From: Moniliophthora roreri
Taxonomy: Eukaryota; Basidiomycota; Agaricomycetes; Agaricales; Marasmiaceae
NCBI GenBank assembly: GCA_001466705.2
Contig: LATX02000133.1
Span: 558,001-622,000 of the forward strand
Direction: 5' to 3'
Length of the DNA: 64,000 nt
A program made the position numbers and the translations under genes. The number at the start of each line of letters is the position of its first letter. Position 1 is the stretch's first letter. The notes under the pieces were generated by a model. The model ran no database searches. It was not told where the DNA came from and saw only the letters and a list, made by a program, of their open reading frames with translations. Of the stretch, positions 1-12,800 are shown in pieces.

Positions 1-602
1 TGTGCGACATTACGACAAAGGAGTTTTTGAAGGCCATGGGCAATGGCCGGGATTCATTGGAGACCTTGCTGAACAGAAACGAGGATGCGAAACATCTGCA
101 AGAATCATTTATGCGCATCGGATTGAAGAAGGGCTTTACTCGTGCACAGTTGGATAGGGTGGTTCCTGAAGGAGAGGTTGTTCATCTTGGGAGACCAGGA
201 AACCCTCATTTTTGGGAATACGTGGTTGATTTGGGGAAGCTCAAGGACGCCAAACTCGTGGAGATGATGGACGACCTCTCCTTGGGATTTGAAGATGGAT
301 TCTATTTTGGCCGATATGACATTCGCCTCGATGTGAAGGTACCTCTAGACCAGTTGACTTCTGTCGACCCCTCCACAATCCGTATTTTAGAACTCAATGG
401 AGTAGGGTCAGAACTTCTCCGTATCTATTCTAGAGGCTTTACCGTTCAGCGCGTATGGAGAGACTGTTGGCCAATTTGGAGGATATGTTGGGAAATTGCG
501 ATGAGAAACAAGCAAAGAGGAGTAAAGCCAATGACGGTTAGCGAAGCAAGGGCGATTTGGGGTAAAGTCAAGTCAGTAAAATTCAAAGAAGGAGAATGGT
601 AG
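1..602 (+). CDS. ATP-grasp / carboxylate-amine ligase-like protein, C-terminal part (5' end outside window)
   Basis: The frame is open from base 3 to the TAG at 600-602, so the gene runs off the left edge and about 200 C-terminal residues are visible. Two stretches, GFYFGRYDIRLD and ILELNGVGSE, match the end of the catalytic lobe of a family of bacterial and fungal ATP-grasp ligase-like proteins annotated as carboxylate-amine ligases. There the N of ELNG is the usual metal-binding position. The following region, which places WRDCWPIWR before the C-terminal helices, also fits that family. No intron is needed in the visible part. The substrate cannot be deduced. Family assignment is from remembered motifs, so it is moderate; the eukaryotic setting is clear from the neighbours. 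Confidence 0.6.
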   Translation, partial: CDITTKEFLKAMGNGRDSLETLLNRNEDAKHLQESFMRIGLKKGFTRAQLDRVVPEGEVVHLGRPGNPHFWEYVVDLGKLKDAKLVEMMDDLSLGFEDGFYFGRYDIRLDVKVPLDQLTSVDPSTIRILELNGVGSELLRIYSRGFTVQRVWRDCWPIWRICWEIAMRNKQRGVKPMTVSEARAIWGKVKSVKFKEGEW

Positions 603-726
603 TACCAGTATTTCACCAGTAATGTAAATATTGAGGATCATTGTGACTCCACTACCTAACTTGCTTACTCGTCGTGCTGATCGCTCTCGCGGTTAGGCGC
701 CTCAATGCCTTTTTTCACTCCGACTC

Positions 727-1784
727 ATGCGACAGATAGTATCGTATGAGGACATCGCTCTCCCGTACGACGTGACGGCGAAACCAGCAGAGGAAATCAG
801 CAAACTGACTACTGCCGGCTCTTCCAGTAATAGTCACAACAAGAAATCATCCAAAAAACGCAAAAGAAAAGGGCGTAACCAGTCAAACAATCGCAGTAAT
901 CGACAGTTAGCATCCGAAGACGAGGACCAGGACGAAGGAGACATGGAACTGAGCAGGGAATTGACTCACGAAGAAATTTGGGATGATTCTGCTCTGATTG
1001 AGGCATGGAATGCGGCAACGGAGGAGTACGAGGTACGCCTGATTTTCAACCTTTTCCCATAATTATTTGCTTATTTCGCTCAAAAAAGGCTTATCATGGA
1101 CCAGACAAAGGCTGGAAATCAGGACCAATACACAAATCAGCACTGTCGGTTTTCACTCTGTGTTGTTTTTTCGTCTAGCTCACACATTCGCTTTACAGGT
1201 GGTACAACGTCCCGCCCGCTAAGAAGGCAAAAACCAGTCATGACGTGACTAACATTGAAGTTGACGATGAAGAAACCGATTCTCGACCAATCGACTTTGA
1301 AACATTCGTGCCATCTCATGATCCTGGTGTATTCAAGCCTCAGTTAAATGGCCCCGGAGCAGACAATTCAACTTGGTCAACAACACTCCCAGAACCTCCA
1401 GGTGGAATGGTCAGCCAGGACGAAGCATTCAATCGTGCATTAGGGGCCATGTACTGGTGTGGGTATTGGACGGCAGTGTACCATGTGAGTATTGAAATGA
1501 TTTTGATGCACATCCCGACTCTGCAACCTACTCAATTCAACCTTCCTGATGTTCTATACTAATATGGGCTTTCTCAGTGTCACAAGCACATGGACAACAA
1601 AGGGATGGTCGATAATGTAGGAGATGAAGAGGCCCAAGATGATGGACCCATCGAAGACTTTTCGGAAGAGGAGATAGACGGGGTGGAGGCCGACAGTGTG
1701 ACAGAGCTAGATACGCCGTCGACACAGGCCATTCCAGTTCTCGGGCCAGAAATCCCGCAGGGTTTTGTGTCAACTCAGCGCTGA
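727..1784 (+). CDS. Survival motor neuron (SMN)-like protein
   Basis: Four exons (727-1032, 1089-1144, 1199-1484, 1578-1784) join in phase to give 284 residues. Residues about 80-102 (LTHEEIWDDSALIEAW) match the Gemin2-binding N-terminal helix of SMN. Residues about 197-216, ending MYWCGYWTAVYH, are the YG-box oligomerisation helix. Between them lie an acidic/basic linker and a WYNVPP motif typical of fungal SMN. No Tudor domain is seen, as in fission yeast Smn1. The role inferred from the family is chaperoning Sm-ring assembly on spliceosomal snRNAs in the cytoplasm. An acidic tail of about 70 residues follows the YG box, which in most SMN proteins is almost terminal; that extension is slightly unusual. 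The 56-nt second exon is recovered because it restores GPDKGW and the phase. Confidence 0.82.
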
Positions 1785-2622
1785 ACGTCTGGCGTCCCGA
1801 ACGTACCGGAGGTCGAGGTCGTCGGCTAAGATTCAGTCAATTCTTTTATATCCGGGAATCTGTATAGTACATGTGTGAGTACCACTTGTTTCGTTTATGC
1901 AAGACAACCATCTGGTGACCACCTAGTAGATGCTTTGCGTGATGAATTATTGCGGGAGGCCTGGAAGCTCCATTGTGCATTGATGTCTCTGTTTCTCACT
2001 ATCTAAGGACTACTGAACCTTGGTTCAGTCTCGCCATTGCAGTCTTAACCCTTTAGATCCTTGTTACCGTTCCCAATCACTGTTAACATACCAAAACGCC
2101 ACTAAGACTACTTGTCATCACTGAAAGTTCTGGCCAATATGATCGGCTGTTTGTCGGTACACCCAGTTTACCCGATTCTCGGACGGCTCTCCTTTATAAC
2201 CATTCTAATCTGTGAAACCTGCAACCGAGAAAGGCGTCTTGTAGCCGCAGTGCGCTACCCCAGTGCTGCCCCAGTAGTGCTGCCCGCCTTTTTCTGCCTG
2301 GGCGCCGTTGTTTATATTGACGGATCATTCAGCCTTTGTACTCCGACACGATCAACTTATCTGAAATGCACATGGAATCCTTTCAAGGGTCAGGCGGTGC
2401 CTTGATAAGTTGCAACTTAAATCACCTGGTCTTTTGAAAAAGTCTGATGTGTTTACTCCATACGATCACCTTAGGGACACACGATACGCTTCTTCCCTTT
2501 ATTTATAAAGGGCTAGATATCGTTTCAGTCTTTGGTTTGACTCCCTTCCCGTCTCGGTATCTGAGAGCTCGGATTCCTTTCCTTCGACTCCGTTCAGCAG
2601 TTCGCGTAGGAGTAACCTCGCA
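1785..2622. other. Intergenic region upstream of the first UNC93-like gene
   Basis: This stretch of 838 bases holds only short unsupported open frames. A pyrimidine-rich stretch and TATA-like runs occur in the last 200 bases before the ATG at 2623, so it probably contains the 3' end of the SMN-like transcript and the transporter promoter. No RNA gene or repeat was recognised. Confidence 0.5.
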
Positions 2623-4717
2623 ATGTCCGATAACGAGAAAAGCTACGGCAGCGAGAATGGCTCAAGCCATCAGCAGCAAATTTATGAGAGGCCGAAAGGA
2701 TTCAAGGGTCTCTATAGCCATCCCGTTACCCAGGTGAGTAGAGCCTTGCGTTAGAATCATTGACCTCGGATTGACCGCTGCGGCCCAGGTTTGCATGGTC
2801 GGCTTCGTGTGCTTTATGTGCCCAGGTCTGTTGCATTCTAAACAGCGGTGCTTGATAACAAGCTGATCGTGGGGTTATCGATCATGGATAGGTCTCTTCA
2901 ACGCTTTGAATGGTCTCGGTGCAGGCGGCCAAGTCGATAGTGCCACGAGCGCGAACGCTAACGCTGCGCTGTATTCTACCTTTGCGGTATTCGGCTTCTT
3001 CGGCGGGTGAGTGACGACCCATGCTGTTCCAGTCAATTCAGGGAATATTCATGTCATTCCCATGCAGTTCCGTCAACAATAGGCTCGGATCCAAACTCAC
3101 ACTTTTATTGGGTAGTTTCGGATACTGCCTATACATTGGGTCCTATCTGTGCGTGTTATCGGCGAAACTCAGACCATGGGGGAAGCTTATTGTGTTTCAG
3201 AGCAATGAACATTCACCCTAACGCCGGTGGATTCGTCATTGCCGCAGGTGCAATCCTCGGTGTATGTGCTGGATTGCTCTGGTCTGCTCAGGGATCCTTG
3301 ATGTTGTCGTATCCCACTGAACAAGAGAAGGGAAAATTCATTGCCATTTTTTGGACCATTTTCAACTTGGGTGCTGTTTTGGGTGCAGCGGTATCTTTAG
3401 GACAAAACTTCAACTCGACAGTGAGTGCATGGTGATCCTCGTCATTGATTGAGCTGCTGACTTTGACTTTTCAGGCAAACTCTGGTAAAGTGCCTTTTAA
3501 TAGTGAAAAAGATGTGAAGACTGACTGCATGCCTCGAAATGAACTAGTCTCAAACAGCACATATGTATGTTCTTGATGCACGTTATCTCCTGTTCGCGTT
3601 CCTTACTCTATCGTCCCAACGTCAGATCGCTTTCACGGTGCTCACTGGTATTGGTATTTTGATTCCGCTCTTCTTGGTTGACCCCAAGCATATTATTCGT
3701 ACCGACGGCACGAAACCCACTGTCCTCGAGAACCCATCATGGAAGACTCAGATTTACGGCCTTTGGGTTGCTTTGAGAACCGATCCACTAATCGTCCTAC
3801 TTTTCCCGATGTTCTTCGCGTCCAACTGGTTCTACACATGGCGTAAGCTTCTCCTTACGAATGAAAAAAAAAAAAAGACTAATTATGACGTTTTGCCGTA
3901 GAATTCAACGCTTACAATGGTGCCATCTTCAACATCCGAGCCCGTTCCTTGAACAACTTTGTATACTGGAGCTCCCAAATCGTCGGCTCCGTCGCTATCA
4001 GTTTTCTCTTGGATCGCAAGAGTCTCAGTCGTCGCGCTCGTGCATTCGGCAGCTGGATCGTCCTCTTCCTTCTCATCTTCGCGACTCACATATGGGGGTA
4101 CTTTTACCAAAAGTTTGTGTGCATCTGTTCTTGGTAGCTTGGTTCTGAAATTTTTGATCAGAAATTACGACCGCGGAACTTATCCAGCAGATGATGACGA
4201 CCACTCAAACCTTCGCATCGATATATACGATGCGGAATATGTCGGGAAAGTGTGGTTATATATTTTCTTTGGTATCCTCGACGCTGCCTGGCAAACCACC
4301 ATCTACTGGCTCATGGGTGCCATGTCCAATGATCCCGCCAAGCTTGCTTACTTTTCTGGATTCTGTAAGTCTTCCCGTTTCAAAGAGACTGTACATCCGC
4401 TCATGTTTCTCAGACAAATGCATCCAATCTGCTGGAAATGCAGGTATCTGGAGAGCTGATGCTGTGAAAATCCCGTAAGTTGATCAAAAACCATAAAAAC
4501 CTCCTTTCGCTAAATGCGCCTCGGTCTGAATAGGTACATGAACATGTTTATTTCGACTTGGGTGCTTCTCGTAGCCGGGTTGGTCTTTGCTCTCCCGATG
4601 ATTCACATGCGTGTCAAGAACCACACAGACCTCGAGGACGAGGCTATTGTGCGCATGGACCAAACTGGACATATCCGAGCCGCAGAAGAAGTCGAGGCTG
4701 AATTGAACGCCAAATGA
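2623..4717 (+). CDS. UNC93-like major-facilitator membrane protein, copy A
   Basis: Twelve exons (2623-2733, 2789-2825, 2892-3006, 3068-3148, 3201-3420, 3475-3484, 3548-3564, 3626-3842, 3902-4112, 4162-4364, 4414-4474, 4534-4717) sum to 1467 nt, a 488-residue protein, with phase conserved throughout. Hydrophobic segments recur along the whole length. LGSKLTLLLGSFGY, VIAAGAILGVCAGLLW and LSYPTEQEKGKFI are characteristic of the fungal UNC93/DUF895 branch of the major facilitator superfamily. The IYERPKGFKGLYSHP start precedes the first membrane helix. The substrate is unknown for this branch. Two exons are only 10 and 17 nt. The intron after 3842 carries a run of about 13 A. A diverged paralogue lies in inverted orientation at 7299-9347 with the same exon pattern. 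Confidence 0.85.
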
Positions 4718-5145
4718 TTCTACTCTCACGATCCATGGCCAGTTGCATATGCTTGGGTTGATGATGATGATACGGGGTTTTCCAAATTCTGTTTTTTTAC
4801 GTTGGGTTGTAATGTCTACGATACATGCCTTCGAGGACAATTTCCGGATACAAAAGTGTGGATACCCTTACAATCCAAACTTTGTTTCATCTGTGTCATT
4901 TGTAAGGTCAACCGAGACATTGAAGGAGAATGACTCGTAGATGATATGAAAACCCCTCGTGCACGAACATTTCCAAAAATGGGCAGCTCGTACTTTTTAC
5001 CGCAACGTTGAAGTAGCAGTCAAAATCTTTTCATTACAAAATAATCAAATTGTTTTTCGGTCAATCAAGTCGTAAGAGAACAGGAGACACTCGTAGATGG
5101 GTGAGTCGTGACATCCAAAATCCATTACACCGCTGTAAAGCAACC
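4718..5145. other. Intergenic region between UNC93-like copy A and the FAD oxidoreductase
   Basis: These 428 bases carry no coding signal that survives inspection. The two genes are in tandem on the plus strand, so the region should hold the transporter 3' UTR and the oxidase promoter. Confidence 0.45.
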
Positions 5146-7097
5146 ATGGGGGGTATCATATCTCAATTACGTCTGTCCATCGAAGCTTTCATCACTATAT
5201 CGCGAGCCTATAGAAAGCTGTCGGGAAGAATTCAGCAATCTCCTGGTATTCCCGTCCAAGGACCATCCATCCCATATTGGACTATACCGCCTTCGCCGAT
5301 CGCTCATCATGGCGCTGGAAGCAAGGTCCCAGAATACGCAGACGTCGTTATAATCGGCTCGGGCATCACGGGTACATCTGTCGCGAGAGAGTTGCTCAAC
5401 CAATGTGAGCAAGTTCCGCTGCAAGTGGTTATGTTGGAAGCGAGAGATGCTTGTTCAGGTGCAACTGCCAGGTCAGTAGTTTCAAGTCATCGTGTTTTAT
5501 TCTTACTGATAACTGTAGAAATGGCGGGCACCTTACACCGATCTTGTATGCGGGATATTCTGATTTGAAGAAGAAACACGGGAAGCAAGCTGCACAGAAA
5601 ATAATTTATTTTCGTCTAGCGCATCTCACTGAACTGCTTCAAGTCGCGAAAGACGAGAATCTTCTTGAAGACAGTCAAGCTCGCAAAGTCCAAACGTTCA
5701 ATGTGTTCTTTGATAACCACTTTTACGAGGATCACAAGGAGGACCTCAAGGCTTATCTCGAAGACTTTCCCGAAATGAGGAGCAAGTGGGAGACGATAGA
5801 TGGTGAACAAGCCATCGAGGTAGTCTCCTTTATCTTCTTAAGCGGCCTCGGACTTGAAAATCCTGAAATCTTACCAGGGCTTACAGTTTTCTGAAAGAGT
5901 CAAGGGTGTTATCTCAACTGAAGCAGGCGCTATACACCCATACCGCTTTGTGACCGGGATACTGTCTCGCCTTATACAGCTCACATCTTTCCGGTACGAG
6001 TTTGCATTGGGTAGCGTACGCCTGGAGCTTACTAAAAAATTCGACGCAGATTATTCACTCATACTCCATGTACATCTATACAAACTGTGCAATCACCAGG
6101 CTCCATTCTTTATGTGCTAGAAACCCCAAATGGTACCATCCGCACGCCGCATGTCGTCCACGCAACGAATGCTTGGTCGTCTCACCTTTTAGAACCCATG
6201 CGGGGAAAAATCGTCCCCGCCAGAGGAAACATGACTGCTCAGAGACCCGGTCAAGGACTAGGGAACGCCACCCTATCTACAGACCCGGACTCTGCGTCAT
6301 GGCTCGGGTCTAGGTCTTTTATCTTTTATCCAGGAAATACCGAAAATCGGTTCGACTACCTTACACAGCAACCTCCGTCGTCTTCCTCATCCTCGTCTTT
6401 TCCTTCCCCATCTGGCGAATTCATGTTTGGAGGAGGTTTCGTACAAGGCGGCTTTGCGGAACGAGCATTCTTTGAAGAAGTTGGCAATACTGACGACAGA
6501 GATTGGAATCTCGGAGTGAGTGCATACCTCTCTGGCGCTCTCTCCGTATATTTCGGAAATTGGTGGGGCCAAGAGGGGACAAGTAGCTCGACGATTAAGC
6601 TACCTGGGCCTATAGCGGAAGGAAGGGTGATAAAATGCTGGAGTGGGATAATAGGGATATCAGCTGATGGAATGCCATGGGTCGGCAGAGTTCCTAGTCA
6701 AGTGTCGGGGCGGCCCTCCGTTACTGAAGGTTTACGACCACACAGGAAGCAGCATGGAGAAAATGAATTCAAGCCTTATTCAGACGTGGCTTCGATGAAA
6801 ATGAATCAGGTACACGAGAACTTGATATCAGAACCCTCTACCATCCTTGCTTCTCCCGGAGAATGGATTGCTGCTGGTTTCACTGGAGAGGGTATGGTTC
6901 ATGCGTGGTTGAGTGGGAAAGCCCTGGCTTTGATGATGCTGGGCAAGGACAGCAAACCGTCGAAGCCGTATTATCGATGGTCTAACCCTTTTCGTGCTGC
7001 TGAGAAGATACGAGAACATGAGTTGAGTGGCTGGTTCCCCGATAATTTTAGGGTCTCCGTGAAGAGATGGAAAAAGGCCAATATTGCAGATCTATGA
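5146..7097 (+). CDS. FAD-dependent oxidoreductase (DAO family)
   Basis: Four exons (5146-5471, 5519-5819, 5878-6010, 6100-7097) give 585 residues. A dinucleotide-binding Rossmann motif, VVIIGSGITG, has its glycines at about residues 71, 73 and 76 and is preceded by a 60-residue leader. ARNGGHL after the first intron and the C-terminal WIAAGFTGEGMVHAWLSG are the expected FAD contacts of the D-amino-acid oxidase/glycine oxidase superfamily. GVISTEAGAIHPYRFV, the strand entering the substrate domain, also fits. The family oxidises amino groups of amino acids or amines, reducing FAD; the substrate here is unknown. The gene sits between two inverted UNC93-like transporters, suggesting a shared uptake-catabolism role (inference). 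A serine-rich insertion lies near residue 330. Confidence 0.85.
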
Positions 7098-7298
7098 AAT
7101 ACGTACTGTACCTATCAACTCGTTTCCAGACTTAATAATCGATCGCCCTACACCTTGTTCCAAATCGTAATAAGGGTATCTTCCAAAGCATGTCCCGAAA
7201 TAATACAACAAGGCTCTAAACGATATGTAATGATACACAAAGCATTTTCGACCAACAGATTGATATAATTTATACAAGTCAATAGTTTAGGTCGTAAG

Positions 7299-9347
7299 TC
7301 ACCTTGGTTCTCGCGTCGAAACTTCGTCAACGTCTCGGACACGCCCCGAGCTATCCATACGAGCGACGGCCTCATCCTCCAGCTCTGTATGGTCTTTCAC
7401 TCGAAGATGTATCATCGGGAGAGCAAATAATAAACCGGCGACCAACAGAACCCATGTAGACAAGAAAATGCTCATATAGCTGCAGTCGAAATAAATCAGA
7501 TGGAATAAAAGCTTGGTTGTTGGTCAAGACTCACGATAGTCCGACTGCATCCGCGCGCCACACAACGGCTGCCCCGGCGGATTGCAGAGACTTATCTAGA
7601 AAGTTATATTAATCGCTGGCAACAAGAACAGAAGAGAAAGTCCTTACAAAAACCAGCAAAGTAGGCCAACTTTGCAGGATCGTTTGACATTGCGCCCATG
7701 ATCCAATACGCAGTTGTTTGCCACATTGCATCGAGGATGCCGAATAATATATAAAGCCATACTTTGGGGATATATTGTCCGTCGTAAATATCAATTTTGG
7801 CAGTGTCTGAGTTGTACGTGTTGCGATTATAGGATCTAAAAGAAGTCAGCCACAATGCAGTGAGGAGTGGATATGTTTAGCGACCTTTGGTAGAAGAGCG
7901 CCCATACATGGGTGACAAAGATCATGACAAAAAGAATTGCCCAGCTCGAAAATGCTCGGACTCTCCGGGAGAGTGTGGTGCGGTCGAGAAGGATACTGAT
8001 CGATATCGACCCTACGATTTGGGATGTCCAGTAAACAAGGTTATTCAGAGATCGAGCACGAATGTTGAAAATCGCTCCATTAAACATATTGAACTCTGGA
8101 ATGACCGTCAACGTCGGAGATTACGATTATGCACAGGATTGGAACCTACGCCAGGTATAGAACCAGTTTGAGCAAAAGAACATCGGGAACAAAAGAACAA
8201 TCAAGGGATCGGTTCTCAGGGCAACCCATAGGCCGTAAATCTGCGTCCTCCAGGAAGGATGTAACGGTATGTTGACTCGCGTACCGTCAGTTCGAATGAT
8301 GTTCTTCGGGTTGACCATAAACATAGGAACGGAGATGCCTATTGCGGTCAGGATCAAAAATCCGATCTGACGTTCCATTAGAGAGACAGACAGACGGTTG
8401 AGAGGTTTGACCCACATACATAAGTACCCGTGTTAACTGAATGCCGTATAGGGAGTGAGCTGGACTTCCCCGGTTCCAAACCTGAATGGGAACTCACCGT
8501 CGTTTGACTGAATTGATCATTGCGGTGAGTATCGTTCAAGATGTGGGTTACCAGTATCACTCACCTTTGAGTGAAAATTTTGGCCGAAGGACACCGCCGC
8601 TCCAACTACACTACCCATATTAAAAATACTCCAAAACACCGCAATGTACTTTCCCTTTTCTGCTTCCGTTGGATACGAGAGCATTAGAGAGCCTTGCGCT
8701 GACCACAGCATGCCTGCACAAACGCCAAGAATAGCCCCGGCTGCTATTACGAAGCCGTCAGCATGCGAATGAAGGTTGAGGGCCCTGTTTGTGGTTGCTC
8801 TCATGAATTTGACATCATCTAGAAAAGTTCTGGGACGTACAGATATGATCCGATGTATATGCAGTAACCAAAACTCCCCAGAAGCAACGTCAGCTTTGAG
8901 CCAAGTACGTTATTGATAGAACTATTCGTAACCAGTAAGCCCAAGCTGCGATGATCATGTAGAAGCGCACAGACCCAGAAAAGAACGCTGCCACGCCAAA
9001 AGTCGAGTATAGAGCGGTGTTCGAATTGGAGCTTGTTGTGGGGTCGACGCGGCCTGCTGCTCCAAGGCCATTTATCGCATTGAAAAGCCCTGTCAGAAAG
9101 TTGAGATGGTTGTCTTCCTTCGCCTTGGAATTCTAACCTGGGCACATGAAGCACACGACGCCTAACATCGTAATCTGTTGCAAGACCGAGAGAATCAGCA
9201 AATGGAGGGTAATAACAAAGAGTGTTCACGCACCTGAGTCAATGGATGATAATACAGGCCCTTAACACCTCTTGGCCTCTCATAAATTTGGGGAATGTCA
9301 GAATCATTGACGCTACTCTCGCCGTAACTCTTCTCCAGCTCAGACAT
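7299..9347 (-). CDS. UNC93-like major-facilitator membrane protein, copy B
   Basis: The minus strand encodes a close paralogue of the gene at 2623-4717. It starts MSELEKSYGESS at about 9347, continues IYERPRGVKGLYYHP and ends after the last helix YMSIFLSTWVLLVAG with a soluble tail to the TGA at 7299. GFVIAAGAILGVCAGMLW, LSYPTEAEKGKYIAVFW and DPKNIIRTDGTRV are shared with copy A. I traced the same series of small exons, including one of 10 nt and one of 17 nt at the same protein positions, so the locus looks intact. Length is about the same as copy A, roughly 485 residues. It converges on the FAD oxidoreductase, whose stop is about 200 bases away. Substrate unknown. Exon edges in the middle were not all base-checked. 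Confidence 0.82.
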
Positions 9348-9872
9348 TCGCGTAGCGACGGAATCGGTGGAGCGATAGCTTGGACTTGAGGAGAACCTGG
9401 AAGAGCCTGGGTGGCGAAGGAGTTGCCCTGAACGGTGAAGTCTACATATATATGCGGAGGAAATCAATCAATTTACATAACTTACGCTCGATCAATTCAA
9501 ACTACAGAAATGAATATTAGTTCGTTGTCCAGCTGATATGATGGTGCCAAAGCTAAATTCACTTTATCAGGCCAATCTGGCAGCAACATGTGAACTCCCT
9601 GTGCCGAATAGAACCGAATTTCAGCTGCAAGGAATAATTTGGACTTGGAATTGACTCTTTGCGGCTGTACTGCACCTGGTCGTGGAAATGGTTTCCGACA
9701 AGTTTATTCAGGCACAAATCCTACTGACTGCCGCTAAGCGCCCATGAACTCAACCCGTTTCCAAATGCGAGTCTGCTGACGACGCCGCTGACGGCAACCA
9801 AGTTCTAGTCTACCAACGTTTACTACATACACTAATGCATTCTTTGCCTGTTTGTGGATATCTATGATGCGC
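9348..9872. other. Intergenic region upstream of UNC93-like copy B
   Basis: About 525 bases between the start of the transporter and the 3' end of the Artemis-like gene, both on the minus strand. It should contain the transporter promoter and the nuclease 3' UTR. No coding or structured element was recognised. Confidence 0.45.
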
Positions 9873-12800
9873 TCATCCAGTTATTCTCTTGCCGACTGAC
9901 GGAAGGGTTATTCTCCTTCCCAGACGCACATCCTCCTTGACCCGTGCCGCCCATCGGTCCCTACACTCCACATCAATGGCGGCCTCTGCGGGTTCAACAC
10001 CCGATTTGTCACTTCTCCTATTGACCGCGTCCAGTCCCTCCTCATACTCGTGAATCTTTCTCCGCTTGACCTCCTTTCTTCCCCCTTCATACTGTTGTTT
10101 CAGTGCTACTCGTAACGATTCCCTTTTGTGCTGCTCACTCAATTTAAGCCGTTTCTCTGGAAAGGACGCATGCACCACATCCGGCCTTGCGCGGGCCAGC
10201 TGATCAACACGATCAATTCTTCCCCCTGTCCTCTTCTTAGAGCTCACGGGAGAGAGTGGCGGCTTATGATTGGGCGTGGGATACAAGGGTTGAGACGATC
10301 TGGGAGAATTTCTATTTGGAGTGCGGGAAGGTGAAAGTTCCGGACATGTCGCATTTTGCTTCAAAGGAGAAGTTGTCCGGTCAGGAAAGAAAGGCTTTGA
10401 CAAGAAATCGCTAGCTGTTCGGACTGGGAGCGAGGGGCTAGAATTGGTGTGTGTGGCATCTCTCAGTTTCCCATTGTCAGTCTCGGGGGTCTGACCGCGA
10501 CTATGTGAGATCTCCCTGATGAATTCGTAATAACCGTCATAGAAATCCTTCTGGCTGACGGCATCACCGAACTTGGGTGTTTGATTCGCTTCAGGGTTGT
10601 AGACCTGCGATGACGCAGAACCAACATCATTGATTTGCCCCAAACGCTCATCCCTCGATCGCTCTGCTGATGCAATTCGCAGAAGCTGTGTTGCTCTTGG
10701 CCACTTCGGCCGCTCTCGATGAGGTATAAAGGAGCCGCTCGGGCTACGACTTCGTGGTCTTTTCCTTCCTCGGTCATTACCTGGCGGAGCGGACAAGCCA
10801 GATGAAACGAAATTGTTGGCCGCGGAATGGGACGTATTTCCCGGAGAAGGGGTAGGACAAAAATTTGTCATTCGAGTGATCGGTGTAAAAGAGTGAACTT
10901 CTTGCTCATTCCATGGCGACAGGCTGGAATACTCTTCGTTTGGTTTAGCTGAGGTGCGTGAAATGGGGAGACCGACCTCCTGCTCCTCTTCCTGCGCTGT
11001 TTCGTAAACGGCAACGGTGTGTATTTGCCGTTTGGATCCCAAGTTTCCGACAGAGCAGCATGTATCAGGAGCTTTCTCGGGGTATAAAGAGGGCAATAGA
11101 ACTCTTGGGGATATCCCACGGATGACCAGTGCCCTTGATTTCCCTTTCGAACATTCTTGGTATTTGGAGGGGCCTGCGATCGGCGGAGGAGACGAGTACT
11201 CGGATGTGACTGACCCAGTAAGACCATTGCCAACGCCGCACTCAAATAGGGGTGACGTCCTCGGAGTCATCAAGACACCGTCTTGAATGCCTCTATCCTC
11301 AATTCCACGTCCTCCGGAATGTTCTTCGCAAGTTAACTCAGCCGCGGGCCGATGTTCACCCTGTTCGGTTGTTCCTTCCTCAGGTGCCGGCTCGAAGTCC
11401 ACATCGAAGGAGACTGACGACTTGTCCCAGTCCTCCGCAAGACATTGACTGCTCTGAGAAGCAAAAAGTCGGCGGGCAGTCTTCCCGTGGTTGTCGTCCT
11501 CTCCATCAGACGAATCCTCCCCGTCACGTTCAATATCGCTGCTGCTGATCATGACATGCCTCTCGTCTCTCTTCGGAATCTTGTCACCTTCCAGTTGTTC
11601 TATGTTTGGCATGGGACTGGGTGTAGGAATGGCGATGTGTGGCGAGCGCTTGCTTGGGTCGCCTTGACGAATCTGGAGCGTAGGCTGTATCCTCAGCTTA
11701 CTCTTCTCCTTGACAACCCGACCACTGTGTGCTGCGCTCAGAAGCGGCGATATCGTGCTCGAAACCGTTTCATCTCGGAGAATCTCGTCCTCGTCAATCC
11801 CTAACCATTCCATAATCATACTCAACTTTCTTCCTAACTTCCCCTTGTTGTTCTTCTGCTCCTGCCTTCGTGCGTTCTTGGAGCTACCTCCGATAGGCAT
11901 AACCCAATGGCTCGCCATCTCTTTGGCAGCCTGTGGTCCATGACCTTTGTCGCTAGCGGTAATACTTGAGTCAACAAGGTTTTTCAAAGCGGTGTCGTCC
12001 TCATCTTGATCCCATTTCTTGTCCGAACGTTGTGTGCGAAGAAGTCGCTTGAGTAGACCAATATCTAGGGTAGGTGCCGGTGGTATCCCTGAACCGGATG
12101 ACGGGGTCAGGCAGTCCTTGAAGACTTGCTCAATGCCGACCCAGTCGAGCCCTTGAAGTTTGGGTTCGAGGGTGTTGGGTATAATGCGCTTCGGTCTGAA
12201 GAGGGACACAAACGATCGCAGCTCCGGTAAGGGCGAATGACGAGAAAGTGGAACGAGCTAAAACATCGAATGAGTCGCATATTAGATGAAAAGTACGGAA
12301 TAACTCACCAAACAATCAACTTCTTCTCGATCTTCCATGCTGACTGATAGGAGACGTCCCTTCGTGGCAATTTGATACCTCTCCCATATCTCTGGGGTCA
12401 TGGAACTGACTGGATTCACGTATACAACACGTTTGTTTTCTCTTGTTCTGTCCAACAATTCTTCGTCTCCTTGATCGACGCTGACGACATGACATCTATC
12501 GAACCGTTCGCACGCGTGAAAGCGAGTACTCTCCGGGTCTGTCGTGCCCAGGGCTTTGAGAAGAGGGTCGTGACGAAGATGGGTGCACATCCTGAACTTG
12601 TATCGGTCAAGATGAATCTGGAATTTATAGCCATCAGTCCAGGCTTCTTAGGGGGTTTGAATTCATAGTGAAGGTCCACCTTGCATCCAAAAGCACGAGC
12701 GACAGCCTTAAGGATATCCTCGTATCCGGGAGTCCACGCGTTGATGAAGAAGAGCGTGGTTGGAGGATAAAGTTTCATGAGCGCAATAAGACCTTGAGTT

